From contig OY987265.1 in NCBI GenBank assembly GCA_963920665.1, forward strand, positions 39,251,001-39,315,000: DNA of 64,000 nt. The letters are read 5' to 3'. The stretch's first letter is position 1, and every line of letters starts with the position of its first letter. A program made the translations under genes and the position numbers. This DNA comes from Straminergon stramineum (Eukaryota; Streptophyta; Bryopsida; Hypnales; Calliergonaceae). The notes below the pieces were generated by a model. That model had not been told where the DNA came from. It did no database searches and saw only the letters and a list, made by a program, of their open reading frames with translations. This document shows positions 22,480-34,625 of this stretch, piece after piece.

Positions 22480-23647
22480 CACAGGATAAGTAAATTCCCT
22501 ATTATGCTCACAAAAATCACTCTAGAGCATAACGAAGTGACTCTAAAGATCGAACCCACGAGATTCTGTGAAGTATTTACTTGGTTTGGGCAAGTAAGCG
22601 CTTTCACCCTCTCAAACTTCCTTTCCGGTCCTAAATTTAAAACCGGAAACCAACAACCACCCAGAGAATCAGGACCGGATTACTTCCCACCCGATTCAGA
22701 AATCCTCCGTTAAACCCAATTTTCCCAATCTCCAGGACCTAAACAATTCCGGTCCTGGTACTACTCTGAACCAATCCGCTCTAACTGGTTCCCGTATCTT
22801 CCCAACACTCTTCCGGTTTAGTTTTGCCTCTGTTGGACCATCAGAGGGTTCGCCACTCAGGTTTCTGAGTGGTAGGCCCACCACTCCTTCTGCGGATTAT
22901 AGTGGTTGAAGACCCACTGTTCTCTCCCTTCCTCTCCTAACTAACTCGGATCCGGTTTGATCCCTCACAGCAATCTGGATAGCAATCTAGAATGCAGGTC
23001 ACACAGAGATCCCTCGTACGATCCGTTCTTACTACAACGACCTCAATGCCAGCTCCTACCCGTGCAAAGCTAGGTGGCTACAAGTGTACTCGTCTATTCC
23101 AACAGTACCTAGGATCATTCCGTTTACCAATCTATGGTGATGAGACCTCTCAGAAGGTCGGACACTCGACCGGACTACCCGTTCAGGAGTTCTAGCACGA
23201 CTAAGGATACCCTCCCTATCCGCCTAGCCTAACAGCGGCTATCTCACCCAGAACTTCAAAACCCTAGATCTTGCTGAGGCACTGAAATACACTCCCACAA
23301 CTTACCCAACCTACACACACTAAGGATCGGAAACTATCGCACTAAGGGGAGAAATCTAACCACAACTCTGCCTTACACCTTCCTAACTTCACATCATGTA
23401 AACCTGCCAAGCTTGGGAGATACACACAACGAGAGAGCGCATACAAAGGTACAACAAAAATTGCAAAAAGAAGACTCCCACCGTCCCTCGCGGGCGCTGA
23501 CTATATACATTTCAAAAAGTTACAAATGGGCGGGAAAACGCGCGAAAGTTCCGCCGCCATCTCGGTCAGACTTTCCGGTCCTACCTACTCCCCACTTGGA
23601 CTGGAACAGGTTCCGTATTCGCTCCTACTCTAACTACTATGTACATC

Positions 23648-25300
23648 CTAAGTCCCTATCCACGATCCGATGGTCGCGCTGTCCGCTCCCGGGTCCATCT
23701 GCTCAAAAACCTCATTGAGGTTCCGACTCCTCTCGATCTCCTGAGGTCGAGGAACCGGATTGCCTTCTGTGGACGCGGGCGGTGAGTCCAAGTCGATGGC
23801 GGTCCCAGGTGTGCCGGCCTGGGTCGTTTTCTTGGACTTCGGGGTCGTATCCTTCCCCTCTCTTGCTGGCACTTCTGGGAACGAATCCGAGAGAGAGATA
23901 TCCGAGAGTCGGATACCGCGAGAGCAGGTTGCTCCCGACAGCATCTGGGTACTCTCCTCCATCCGGTCTACTGCCTTCCGTGCCTCTTGCATTGCCGCTT
24001 CTACCTGCTCGGCAAAGTCGTTGAGGATCCACACCATCTGGGTACCGGATAGCTTCTTCTCCTCGTGCACCCACTCGTCAAATAATTTGGCCTTGGTGAG
24101 GGCCGTTCCGGTCTCCCTGAACGTGGCCTTCACTTGCTCTATCATCTGCCGAGCATCCTCTACAATCGATTTGGTGGCGGCAAAGTTCTCTTGGTGCACC
24201 AGGATCTCCGTCTTCATCCGATCCACCTCCTCTTGTAACTGGCGGATCTCTGCTTCCTGCTTCCGGGACTCGACCGGATCAGAAATACAGGCCGCCACCT
24301 TTTCCGGTAGCTCCCGGTCGGGTGTTGCTCCCACCAACTGCCCGATGGCTATTAATATCCTCTTCTTCCGTTCCCAGTCCATCCGGATGTCGCAAAGGAC
24401 CTTCACCAGAGGTGGGAATGGATCCTCAGGATCTACTGCCTTCTCCTCTTCCGGTTTCCCTTCCAGAGCGGGAGTGTTGGGCCTAGGTGGTGTCCCTCGT
24501 TTGTTCGGGGAGGTAGTCTTGTGACGCTTGACTGGCGGTACTGGCGCTTCTTCGTCCTCCGACTCCGAATCCTCTCCTGGTTCAGAACCGGATTCACTCT
24601 CCCGATCCGATCCTGATTCCCCATATCTGAGAACTACCTCCTAATTCTTATACACCTCGTCCTCTCTGTCATTCAGGAGTTGATTCGACTGATACAGGTG
24701 CATCAAGTAGGGACTGATTGGAGTTGCCCTACTCTTTCCGATTCTATTGACTAACTGGAGCACCAGATCGGAAATGATCCGGGCCCAATCGACTTTCCGG
24801 TCCCCTCTCAGGGCCCCAAAAATAGTATTCACAAGGGTAATCGTTACCCTTGTTGGCTTCTCCGGATGGAGGACCGGAACGAGGAACTGCAGGAGTCAGC
24901 GGTTCTGCTCATCCTTATAGTCCTCGATGGCGTATCCGTCCTTTGGGTTGACCGCTCCCTCGAACTTGCCCCGGACGAAGTCGTCCTTCCGATTGGCCAT
25001 CCCGAATCCTCCCGGCCGGAAGCTGTACACTAACCTCCAGACCTCTTCCGTCTAGAGAGGCGGAACCGCTCTCAACGTATTATCAAACTCGTTAGACACT
25101 TTCCCCGAGAATTCCTAGACGAAGACTTCCTCCTTGAAACCCTAGGGTTTGGTTGCAAACCCTATACAACCCATGGAGTTCAAGTCGTCCATGAGTTCCG
25201 CTCGGGTATCCTCTAACAGCGGGATAACCGGAACTACTTTCCGGAGTTTGACATCTGACGACGAGCTAGCCTGACCTCTAGTCCTTTTGAGCTGCGGCAT
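23648..25300 (-). pseudogene. Broken 550-codon transposon-type ORF with coiled coil
   Basis: From the ATG at 25300 one frame runs to a stop at 23648 and is broken only by stops at 25144, 25117, 25054 (TAG), 24898 (TGA) and 24643 (TAG). No frameshift is needed. The N-terminal third contains Trp-Arg-Leu-Val and VNTIFGALRGDRKVDWARI segments, reminiscent of the N-terminal domain of proteins encoded by plant retroelements; then an acidic Ser/Glu stretch with a basic KRHK patch; then a long heptad-like coiled coil (about 23990-24330, EIRQLQEEVDRMKTEI); then a Thr/Pro/Ser-rich tail. I do not recognise the family. The intact frame despite five nonsense changes suggests recent inactivation. Confidence 0.65.
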
Positions 25301-25546
25301 GATCGCGCACGAGCTGATGGGAACCCTTTCCGATCCTGCCTTATTGTCGCTCTCCTAGCCGCACGTCCCGTTCCTTTCTTTCACTCTCTGATCTTAACCG
25401 GAAATCAAGCTAACACTGTAGCGGACACTAGAACAGTCACAAAAAACACTTGCGACAGTACCTAACACGGAACGCCTAAGCTGACAGACACGAGGAGCGC
25501 TGGAAAATGAAAAGTGAAAAGGGGTGCAACTGGCCAGCCCAACCCC

Positions 25547-25552
25547 TTTATA
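25547..25552 (-). promoter_or_regulatory. TATA-like box upstream of the broken ORF
   Basis: TATAAA reads on the minus strand in CAGTATAAAGGGG, about 250 bp before the ATG at 25300. Confidence 0.35.
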
Positions 25553-25760
25553 CTGGCTGGACCCCATTGCCATCTCAGCTTGACCTAATTCGGATCCGGT
25601 TTGTCTAAGATATCCGGTCCGTCACTTATCCGGTCCGACATCCGCTCTTATCCGTTTATTCTCTGGAAACGGGATGGAGCAGATCTTGTCGCTAACCCAT
25701 TCTCTACTTCTATTTCCGCTCCTTCTAGTTTCTTAACTAAATCCGGATGTCCTTATCTAG

Positions 25761-27256
25761 CTATCCAGTTAGTATTACTAAGTAAAACCAAAAAAATTAG
25801 AATTTCATGCTGCCACATACAATACATTATTTTTTCAAAAATTTGCTAAGATTGCCTGCAAACAAGAAGCTTCATAACTTTTGCTTTTTTTCTATCCAAA
25901 TGGAATAAACAAAATCTTTCTACAAAGACAAAAATAAAATCTATAAGAAATAAATTTTGAAATAAATTATTTCAAGTTTTTGTGGGATTTTTTGGGATGC
26001 TTGCCCTCTCCTCACTTGCTTTGGGCTTATTGTGACATAACTTTTGCTCCTACTCGCTAATTGAAATTAAATTTATTTTCCTAGAAAGCTAATTAACTTT
26101 CTTGAAAAAATGTTTCAAAAGATCTTGACAATAATTGAGATCATAGGTACCTTCCCTCAACCTTCAAGAGTCTCTGAAAGGGACCCTTAGGAATTTAGAG
26201 GTTAATAGGAATCTTTGGCCATAAGACAAAATCTTATAGGTAAAACTTTTAAATCTATCATTTGAATTGCATTCTAGACTAGCTCCTCTAAAATTTCACT
26301 AAACATTTAAAAGAAAATTCAAAATAATATCATACAATTGTTGTCTAAAAAGGAAATTTCCTTCAACTCAAGAAATATTTATGGACTTACAAAACAATAC
26401 AATCTAATATCAAGCTACAAGATCAACTAATTATTAATCCTTTAATTTCATGGCAACCCAAAATGGATTGATCTATTTTTATAACAACTATTTTTGGACC
26501 TTGGAATTTGAAGATTCACTTGAACTTGGGCTCATCTTCAAGAAAATCAAGTTAGCTATCCAATAGTATACTCAAATTTAAAAAAAGAATCACTATTGAA
26601 TTTACAAAAATTTCCAAAGCATGTGTGGTTGGGAGGCTATAGTAAATAATCATTGGATAGGGGAATTCTCGCCAATGAAACGGGTTTTCTAGCCAGGAAG
26701 TGCTATTTTGTGAGCCTAGGAGTGTGAGCCCGAGAGCTTGAGAGCATGTGAACCTCAAATTGGTGAAGTCTTTTGTATGTTGTTTGGATTTTGGACCTAT
26801 GACCATGGTTAAAAATTTAGGATCTTTACAGCTAGTGAACTTAAAGACCTTGTCCATTCATCCTATCCATTTTTTATTCTTAGGTGCAATTCCATCACCC
26901 CAACAAAATCAAATACCTCTTGAAGGGCCTGGGATTTGGGACTCTCAAATTTATTTTTTCAATTTATTTTTCACTTTCTCCATTTTCATTTTATTTTGTC
27001 ACAACTTCATACCATACAATAATTTTTTTAACTATGAAATTGTTGGGCCTTGAAGCTACTCCTCAAACATATGTTGTAACTATACAAATTTCAAAGGTTA
27101 AATAATAAAAATTCCATTTGTAGTGAGGTGCCCAAAATGTCAATGTTGTCCAAAAATATTATTTAGGAATTTACATTATGAGTTAAATGGCATGGATATA
27201 CCTTAGTTAAAGCATGTGTGGATACTTGCTAAACCACACATTGACAAGTCCCCTCC
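25761..27256. other. AT-rich intergenic repeats
   Basis: No gene is seen. The segment 25860-26200 loosely resembles 15280-15640 and may be another dispersed-repeat copy. Short ORFs at 26550-27100 on both strands lack recognisable protein. Confidence 0.35.
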
Positions 27257-28640
27257 TAAAGTGCATTGTCTTCATGATAAAGGATTGATAAAATTACTTA
27301 GGCCAAAATAAATCAAAGTATTGCCTCGCAAATAGTAGTTTAGACATACCCACACCTTTTCTACATGTACACAATGATTGCAAACAATTTAAATTTCCAC
27401 AAGTGTTAAGCAATGGCTAAGAGCATATTCAACCTTTTGCAAGAAATTTGACCAAGCATGGGAGCTCTATAGTGTTGATTCAAGGATAGTGTAAAACTAG
27501 TCCCCCACTCCTCCATGCCATGGTACCATGGCAAGCACTATGGCATGTCCATATTTGCCTTGATGGCAAGCAACTATTGTTCATGTGTTTGTCATGTTGG
27601 TGAGCTGATTAGGGCTAGATTTTGAAATCTATTTTACATTTTTTAATTTTAAGTTCAAAATTTGATATACACCATGTACTTTATTGGTTATATTTACACT
27701 CTTATTTGGCATCATAACTAATTTTTTCATTTGCTAAACCAAGCCTCCATTGACTTGCAAAAAAGGTCCAATCCTTGTATATTGAGAATTGTAGTCAATG
27801 AAATAGTACTATGTAAGTCTCTTTTAATTATCACATCAAATAGTTTTTACTAGTCCATGACCAAAGTATACTTAGGGTCATGGGAAAAGGTGTAGGAAAA
27901 TTTTCACTAACTCACACACTCATAATCATCTCTCTTCACCCTTCCATCTTCACAAAACTCAACAAATCTCCACATAATTTCAAAACAAGGGAGGCACAAA
28001 TAAATGCATAGATAGTTGAAAATCTCAAAAAGAGCTCCATGTCTTGCATCTCCTTGTGTTGCAAAGCAAGCCCCAATTTTCTTCAACATGGCCCGCCAAT
28101 GTGACAAAAACATGAACAATAGTTGTAGAATAATAAGGCTAACAAAGACATGGTGTTAAGTAGGAGACTCAATGTTCGTGAAGTTTTTTGAGTTTTCCTA
28201 TCTATTTTCTTTCAATTCCCAAATTGAATCGGGTTTTCAAGTATAGAGTCCGATTATTTTCTCTATTTCCCATTTAAAATCAATTTTTTTGTTTTTTCCC
28301 ACCGGTTTTTAGTTGATGTTTTCAAATTGCAACCAGTTTTTTTACCAATTCCACCAGCTAACTTTGAACTAGCTGTCAGTTCTTCCTGGACATTGGGGAC
28401 CGGTTCACACTTGGCCAACAGTGGCAATTTGACAAAGTCAACAATATAGAGCTCCTATGCACATCAAATTTCTTGTGAAATGCTAGTGATGCTCTTAGCC
28501 ATTGCCCAACTCTTGTGGGAATTTAAACTGTTCCATAGTCATAATTATGTGCATGCAAAAATGGTGTAAGCTAGCTATTAATTGTGAGGTAATATTTTGA
28601 TTATTTTTAGCTAGGAGGAGAATGGGCTTGCTCACTCATT
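27257..28640. mobile_element. Long-TIR (MULE-like or foldback) element
   Basis: About 27260-27490 and 28420-28640 are inverted copies of each other. Shared phrases (one strand) include CAATGGCTAAGAGCAT, CAAGAAATTTGA, GGAGCTCTATA.TGTTGA and ATTTAAATTTCCACAAG versus GTTTAAATTCCCACAAG. Terminal repeats of around 200 bp with a roughly 0.9-kb interior suit a Mutator-like non-autonomous element. A 70-codon minus-strand frame at 27907-28119 has no recognised domain. An 18-bp perfect palindrome, TGCCATGGTACCATGGCA, lies at 27516-27533. Confidence 0.6.
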
Positions 28641-29072
28641 TAAAGTTCACAACTATTAGGGTCCTATTGGGATAAATTAGTAGATCAAACCTTCTTGTAA
28701 CTTCAAGCAACAAATTGTTACTCTTACTCATTGAATATGGAGTTTATGGGATGACTCAACTTTTTGCCTTTCTTTTCAATTTTCACATGCCATTTCATGG
28801 TTCTCCATATTATTTGATTGTTGCCTAAGCTCAGTCATTTAATTTAGTAAAAAAATCATTTTTTTGGCATTCTAGTTATTTTCCTTGAATTTGCCAAAGT
28901 AAATCCAACATATGAAATTACAACTTAGTTCAACTACTAAGTTGCAGGCATTATTCTTCAACTCAAGGCAATTTGCAAACTAATTACTATATAAGATAAA
29001 GAATCATTTTACATCATACTTCAAAAGTAATCACAAATATGAAAGTCATAAAATATGAAAACAAGACTCAAA

Positions 29073-29806
29073 CACTAGAAGAAAACTATATTGTTGTTAA
29101 CAAAATCCAGGTGACATTTTCTGTAAACTACATTCAGTAAAATTTAGTTTTCAGAATAGTGCATTCTAGTGAACATAGTTTACAGAAAATGTCACCTGGA
29201 TTTTGTTAACCCCTAAACGTCCAGATTCATCTCTAGAATCGATGTTTTGAGAAAAATCATTATAAAGTGCTATTCGGAAGCATATTTTGGAATTCATATG
29301 AAAATGAGAGGTGTAGATTTTGATTTGTAGATCCCATATGTACAGTTAGATTCACCAATGCTATCACCAATCTTTTTTTATGAATTTTGAAAGAGAAATT
29401 CCAAAATTCCTTCAAAATTCGATTGCAAGTAAATTATTATCATTTTTTGAGTAAAATTTTTTTGGAATGGATTTGAAATGAGGTTCTCTTCACATGGTGA
29501 TTTTTTGAGATTTTTGTGTTCATCCTATCTATAACCTCATTTTGGCTAATCCAGTTTTGAACTAAAGTCATGCAGTTTGACCACTTGACATACTTGCTCA
29601 TTTGTAATTTTAGAAAAATGTGAATTCTAGTAACACCAAATCCAACCTTTAGATAGGACAAAAACTTGATAACGTATCTTCACAAATTAAAATAACTTTC
29701 ATCCAAGTAGTTAGGAGGATGAAACTAGAGTTTCAATTTGTTCATCGTCCAAAAAGTGGACGTCAACATGTTTAGGGGTTAATGACAACATAGTTTTCTA
29801 CTAGTG
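29073..29806. mobile_element. CACTA-type non-autonomous transposon
   Basis: The left end CACTAGAAGAAAACTAT and the right end, reading CACTAGTAGAAAACTAT on the other strand, begin a 29-bp terminal repeat with four mismatches. AAA flanks both ends (29070-29072 and 29807-29809), a 3-bp duplication as expected for CACTA elements. The subterminal phrase TTAACCCCTAAAC is present near both ends, but on the left it is separated from the terminus by the hairpin at 29096-29210. The interior has no intact gene. Confidence 0.8.
29096..29210. repeat. Perfect 35-bp-arm hairpin nested in the CACTA element
   Basis: The bases 29096-29130 (starting GTTAACAAAATCCAGGTGAC) are the exact reverse complement of 29176-29210, with a 45-base loop. 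GTTAAC occurs on both sides, so removal of one copy restores the left terminus of the host element. This looks like a foldback MITE insertion with a GTTAAC or TTAA-type target duplication. RNA from it would form a near-perfect stem of miRNA-precursor size. Confidence 0.9.
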
Positions 29807-29810
29807 AAAA

Positions 29811-30779
29811 CAACAAATCAACACTCTAAAACATTATAATAGCATCCTAAAAAGTCAACAATTCACAAAAATATCAAAGCAACATCTTACGGATCATCAA
29901 AGTAATAGCTTCAAACATCAAAACGACTCAAAAACATCAAAACATCCTCATAAGTCAAAACAACACTAAAAAAACTTCAAAGAAGCACCCTAAACCATCA
30001 AAACAATACTCAAACCTATATCCATGGGCCATAGTGGCTACCCTAATCCTTAGACACTAGATCCTAATCCTTGTAACTAGCTACTCATCTAGTCATCTTT
30101 GGGCTACTTAGCTAAGAATTAATAGGAGCTTCAAGTTTCTAATTCAAAAATAACCCAAAAATCCTTAACTTTCACACCTCTGGTCTAAGCTCTAGGAACC
30201 AAAGTCCTTGCACCTTTTCTTGCAAAGGGCTTTCCAACTAAACCAAGAATGCAAATGCAAGATGCACAATTCCGGAGATCTCATTATAACAAAACAAACA
30301 AACAAACAAACAAAATTTAAGATATTGATTTCACTTTTCAAAATTACATCTTTTACTTTTATCAAATATCTTTTATTTATTTTTAACATGTCTATACTTT
30401 AAATTTGTTTGTTCGTTTGTTACAAGGAAATCTATTGGAATGTGCATCTCTTGGTTGCGTTCTAAATATTGTTGGAAAGCCTTCATCAAGGAGGGAAGCA
30501 AAAACTTTGTTTGATGGTGTTTAGACCTACGATATGAAAGTTATGGACTTTTGAGTTATTTTGGGTTAAAACTTGAATTAAATGATCTTTTACTTTGGAA
30601 CATGAGGGTTTCATTATCTTTTACTTTGAACTACACTAGTATATATAAAATCTACACATATATTTAAATTGTTTCTCACAATATTTTATACGGAGTATAT
30701 TCATAGTGTAATTTCTTGAGTAAATATATATCAAATCAAACACTCATTGGAACCATAAGCAACGACTAGAATCAAACTT
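29811..30779. other. Intergenic, nothing recognised
   Basis: No coding exon is recognised. It contains a (CAAA)n-like run near 30290-30314 and simple AT-rich sequence. The last 100 bases may include the leader of the J-protein gene. Confidence 0.35.
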
Positions 30780-30785
30780 ATGAAC

Positions 30786-31262
30786 ATGGCAAGCTCAAAA
30801 GAAATGAAGGATGATGATTTGTACATTGTGTTGGGATTAGAAAATGGTGGACCGCATGTTTTGCCATATGTCATTAGAAAAGCGTATCGCAAGCGTGCTT
30901 TGGAGCTACATCCAGATAAACATAGAGGTGATCCAATCATTGCCGAAGAGTTCATGAAATTGCAAAAGGCATATGACATCCTTAATGTCAAGGAAACTCG
31001 AGTTTCATATGATAAAATGTATGAGGCAAAAAAGGAACATGAAAAGGCAAAAAGAAGGTTGAATGAGATTCGTCAAAAGATGATGCATAATCTTATGAAG
31101 AAAGAAAATGCACAAAAGCAAGAGCAGAAAGTAAAATCTCAACATGAAGACTATGTATATAGTCGATTGAAAGAAGACATTACAAAGATTGTCATGAAAA
31201 GGGGTGGAAAGTTTACATTTAAGGATGGTACAACTATTTGTGCCACCAAACCAAAAACCTGA
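30786..31262 (+). CDS. DNAJC17-like J-domain protein, intronless (retrocopy?)
   Basis: A single exon codes for 158 residues from the ATG at 30786 (an ATG two codons earlier, at 30780, is equally possible). The J domain occupies about residues 8-75: DLYIVLGLE, then IRKAYRKRALELHPDKH with the essential HPD, then FMKLQKAYDIL. It is followed by a charged helix (EAKKEHEKAKRRL, RQKMMHNLMKKE) and RLKEDITKI, the order seen in DNAJC17/Cwf23-type proteins, J-proteins tied to the spliceosome. The usual C-terminal RRM is absent. After the TGA at 31260 the same frame stays open for 48 codons to a TAG at 31407, and these codons include a second SYQP phrase, suggesting that the TGA was once CGA. Lack of introns and isolation in repeats favour a retrocopy. 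Confidence 0.75.
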   Translation: MASSKEMKDDDLYIVLGLENGGPHVLPYVIRKAYRKRALELHPDKHRGDPIIAEEFMKLQKAYDILNVKETRVSYDKMYEAKKEHEKAKRRLNEIRQKMMHNLMKKENAQKQEQKVKSQHEDYVYSRLKEDITKIVMKRGGKFTFKDGTTICATKPKT

Positions 31263-31409
31263 TCTTACCAACCTTCAACAATCAATTCTTCTAAAGTTCA
31301 ATGTGATCAACATCAACCTTTCATTTTTGCCCAACCAGATCATCCTCTATCTTTGGATTCTTTGCCTTCTAATTGTGATAAAGCTCGATCTTATCAACCT
31401 CCATCTTAG

Positions 31410-32628
31410 ATTTATAAAGCTCAATCTTATATGCAAATATCCCATAACTTCTTATAACTCATGCATGTAGGGCATTTCTTCCAATGTTTTGTACAAAGTA
31501 TATAATTACTTATTATACAATGGCATTCTAGTCATAAATTATGGATGATAATTGTTGTCCTTAGTGTTAACTTCTACTTTGCTTCTTTCATATATCACTC
31601 CATCATTGGAAAACTCTTGATCATGTCCACTTTTAGAACATGATTTTTGAATGTGGTCACTTCTTGTAGGCAGTCCATGATCTTCATAAACAATTCTTGC
31701 AATCTATTGTTGGCATTTGGCAACTAAATAGTAGCCATAAGTTCTAAAGTGTATTTTTTTTGCTTATAAGAGTATTTAGGATCACCATACACATAATTAG
31801 AATGATTATTACTCATCCAAATTCTGCATTTCATATGTCATTTTAAATAATAATCTTTTTGAATATTTTGCATTTGTCACAATTATATGCATACTTATTG
31901 AGTTAATCAACCATGAATGGTATTTAAGCATAAAATTTATTATTTATATCTATGTGACAAAAGGTAGAAAGACCTAAACTCATTCCTTTAATGTGCTTAG
32001 ATAGAGTCAAAATTACAAGTAGGGATTATTATTTGTTAACTTTCAAAAAATTTAAAATAAATATTAAAAAAAAAATGAGGAGATTCCTTTTCTACTTTAG
32101 GTGAATTTTTAAAGTCAGAACTAGAAGAAACCTTTATGTTTCCTACAGGTCTGTATTTGAATCTCCTTCAAGAAGACCCTAAACCATTTAGTGAAGGTTC
32201 TACTAGTTATAACAATGTAGTACCATGTATAAATTAAGACTTTTTCATAACATTAAGTAGCATAAAGAGAGGTTACCTTTTGCTTTCTTTCATTATGTGT
32301 CATCCTCAAGTTCATCTATGATTTTCTCACACCATGCACCATTTCTAATTATGGTTCAAGTTTAGGGTTTACAACTCATAATCATAGTTAGACTTTCTCT
32401 TCACTTTTCTTATGCCATTTGGCAAGTGTTTTTGTAGCTATTGATGGGTGCAAAATATTCCGCATCATTTTATTGGAGTAGCATGGCCAATTGCTATTGA
32501 ATATTATATTCATTACAACAATCTAAAGTTATACTAATAATCCTTCAACATATCACACCCAAAGTCAACGCGCTCATAATTGACACTATTGACACTATCT
32601 ATAACTATTAACTAAGCATACCTACTAG
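31410..32628. other. Intergenic, nothing recognised
   Basis: AT-rich sequence without recognisable genes on either strand. Confidence 0.35.
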
Positions 32629-33353
32629 GGTGATTGCAAGAAACACTTGTCCTTTCTTTTATCTTCTTGCCCTTGCATAGGTGATTTTTTGCTCATAACT
32701 TTTGCATTGTTTGTTTGTTTGGCATGAAATTTGGAAGGAAGGTACATGCAGTAGTTTCAAATATTGATTTTTTTTCAAGTTTTTCAAAATTAGTTTAGTA
32801 TTTTTAAACTACCTCCAATTGGATGTCTATTTCGGCCATTTTGGAGTTTTTTAGTCCTATTTTTGACCCTAAAATGAAAATTTGAAGCCTCAAATAGGAC
32901 ATGTTGGAGGTCTACTAATATTACAAAGACTGACAATGAGTTTTTATGAAAACAGAAGCATGTTGGTTGCACACATGAGGTCAAAGTGACCTTCTTTTGC
33001 ACAAAGGCTACAAAGAGGGAAAAAATTTCCTACATGAATTTTTTGATGCAATGTGAGTGCAATCTTCTCTAGCAATATGGCATTTTTTATTGTATTTTTT
33101 AATTTTATTTTTAATTACTAAAAATGAAAAGGTCCACAAACCTCCATTTTGCTATTTTCTACTCCAAGTGGCTTCTGTAGTACCCCACAATAGTCTATAG
33201 TATTGCATAGTACTACATAGTATTGAATCAACAATACAAATCTACAGGTGTAGTGCTGACACACAATATTGATACTTATGCGTAGTATTGTTAGTCCTAT
33301 GGCTAGAAATTGCATTTTTGATTAAAAAACATGAAGTGTTTCTTGCAATCACC
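32629..33353. mobile_element. TIR element, 725 bp
   Basis: GGTGATTGCAAGAAACACTT at 32629-32648 has a perfect inverted copy ending at 33353. The interior carries no intact gene but has many TAGTATTG/CAATACTA words between 33180 and 33300 that form internal palindromes. A clear target duplication was not found, so the superfamily is open. Confidence 0.75.
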
Positions 33354-34625
33354 TACCATTATTGAATATAAATTATGTTGACCGAGACTTATTGATAACT
33401 AACAAAAGATTCTAACATACTTTAGCATGCCTTCTTTGGATACATTTAGAAATTTCAAAGCTTATATAGTTTGTAAGTGTATCAAAAATTATTATTGGTC
33501 TTCCTTAGACTTTTAATTGTAAAATTTGTGGCTTCAATATCCAAGATTTAGTGTTTGGGGGGGTGGAGGTGTTCCAAATATAGGTGTTGCATTTGGGATA
33601 GTGATGGATGGATGGTTATACCTTACTTCATAAAATTAGAAGGCAAACACAATTGGGTAGCACGAATTTTTTCAATCTTTACATACAACTCATGTAGCAA
33701 TTCATTGGAAGACAATGATCATTGTTTTTACTATTTGTATCTATATTAATTCAATTGGATCACAAAGTTTTTTGTAATATTAAGAAAGATTTGGCAAGTT
33801 CTAGGCCCTAACTTGGATAGAATTGGCGAGAATGCGAGATGTTTCCTAGAAAATACACTCACAAGTCCTATATTCTTATTGCTATACCTAAACCATGCCA
33901 TTTTTGGCAATAAAAAATTATAAAAAATTATTCTAGGCATCATTGGGTTTGCACTTCTACCTTCATGCCACCTAAACAACATTGTTGTTGTTTTGGGCAA
34001 TTTATCACCTACAAGAAATACAATTTTTATTTGAAGGAATATGAAGTAACAAATTTTCCTACTTTCAATGGATAAAATTGCTCAATTTTTACACTCTATT
34101 ATGGATGACTTTATGCACTCCTAGATGAATACATGTATTTTCATCCCCATCTTGTATTGTTGAAAAGAACCACATACTCCATTGTACATTGCTTTGTACA
34201 CTACCAAAAACAACAAAATAAAAAAGTCATTGTTGAGTAGGCTCCCTCTTCTCTTCATTAGCTTATGTCCCAATGTTCCCTGAAATATTGCTTGGTCTCA
34301 TTTTCATTGGAAACAAAGGTAAAAACACCCAAATGCTCTGAATAAGGGTGTGAGAGCAATAGGTTCCTCTTATGGAATTGTAAGAGCTTTTGTTGGGTCA
34401 TGTTGGTAGTTGAAAGGAGATTTTAGATTGTTTGAGAATACATTTAGGGACTCCATGAACAAACTATGAATAGGTATACCTAAAATTGATCAACTCTAGG
34501 CTCTTATGTTCTCATGTATGGAGGCTAGAGGCTGAAAATTTTAGGCAAGAATGTAGATGGGACTACTATTTTTGCAAACAAGACTCAATTAGGTTCTAGG
34601 TGTTGATACTTTAGATTGAACCATC
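33354..34625. other. Intergenic, nothing recognised
   Basis: AT-rich sequence with short unrelated open frames; no recognised protein or repeat. Confidence 0.35.

Larger units (their letters stand above)
22480..25760 (-). mobile_element. GC-rich mobile-element island
   Basis: The base composition changes sharply at both sides and the word CCGG/CCGGT is very frequent. It contains, on the minus strand, a TATA-like box (25552-25547), then a 550-codon degenerate ORF (25300-23648), then about 1.2 kb of GC-rich, stop-filled sequence. No terminal repeats or target duplication were resolved, so the element class is open. Confidence 0.5.

Noticed and set aside
23760..24524. 254-codon plus-strand frame, Ser/Arg/Phe-rich
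   Set aside because: It is antisense to the broken coiled-coil ORF on the minus strand, which has the better protein character.
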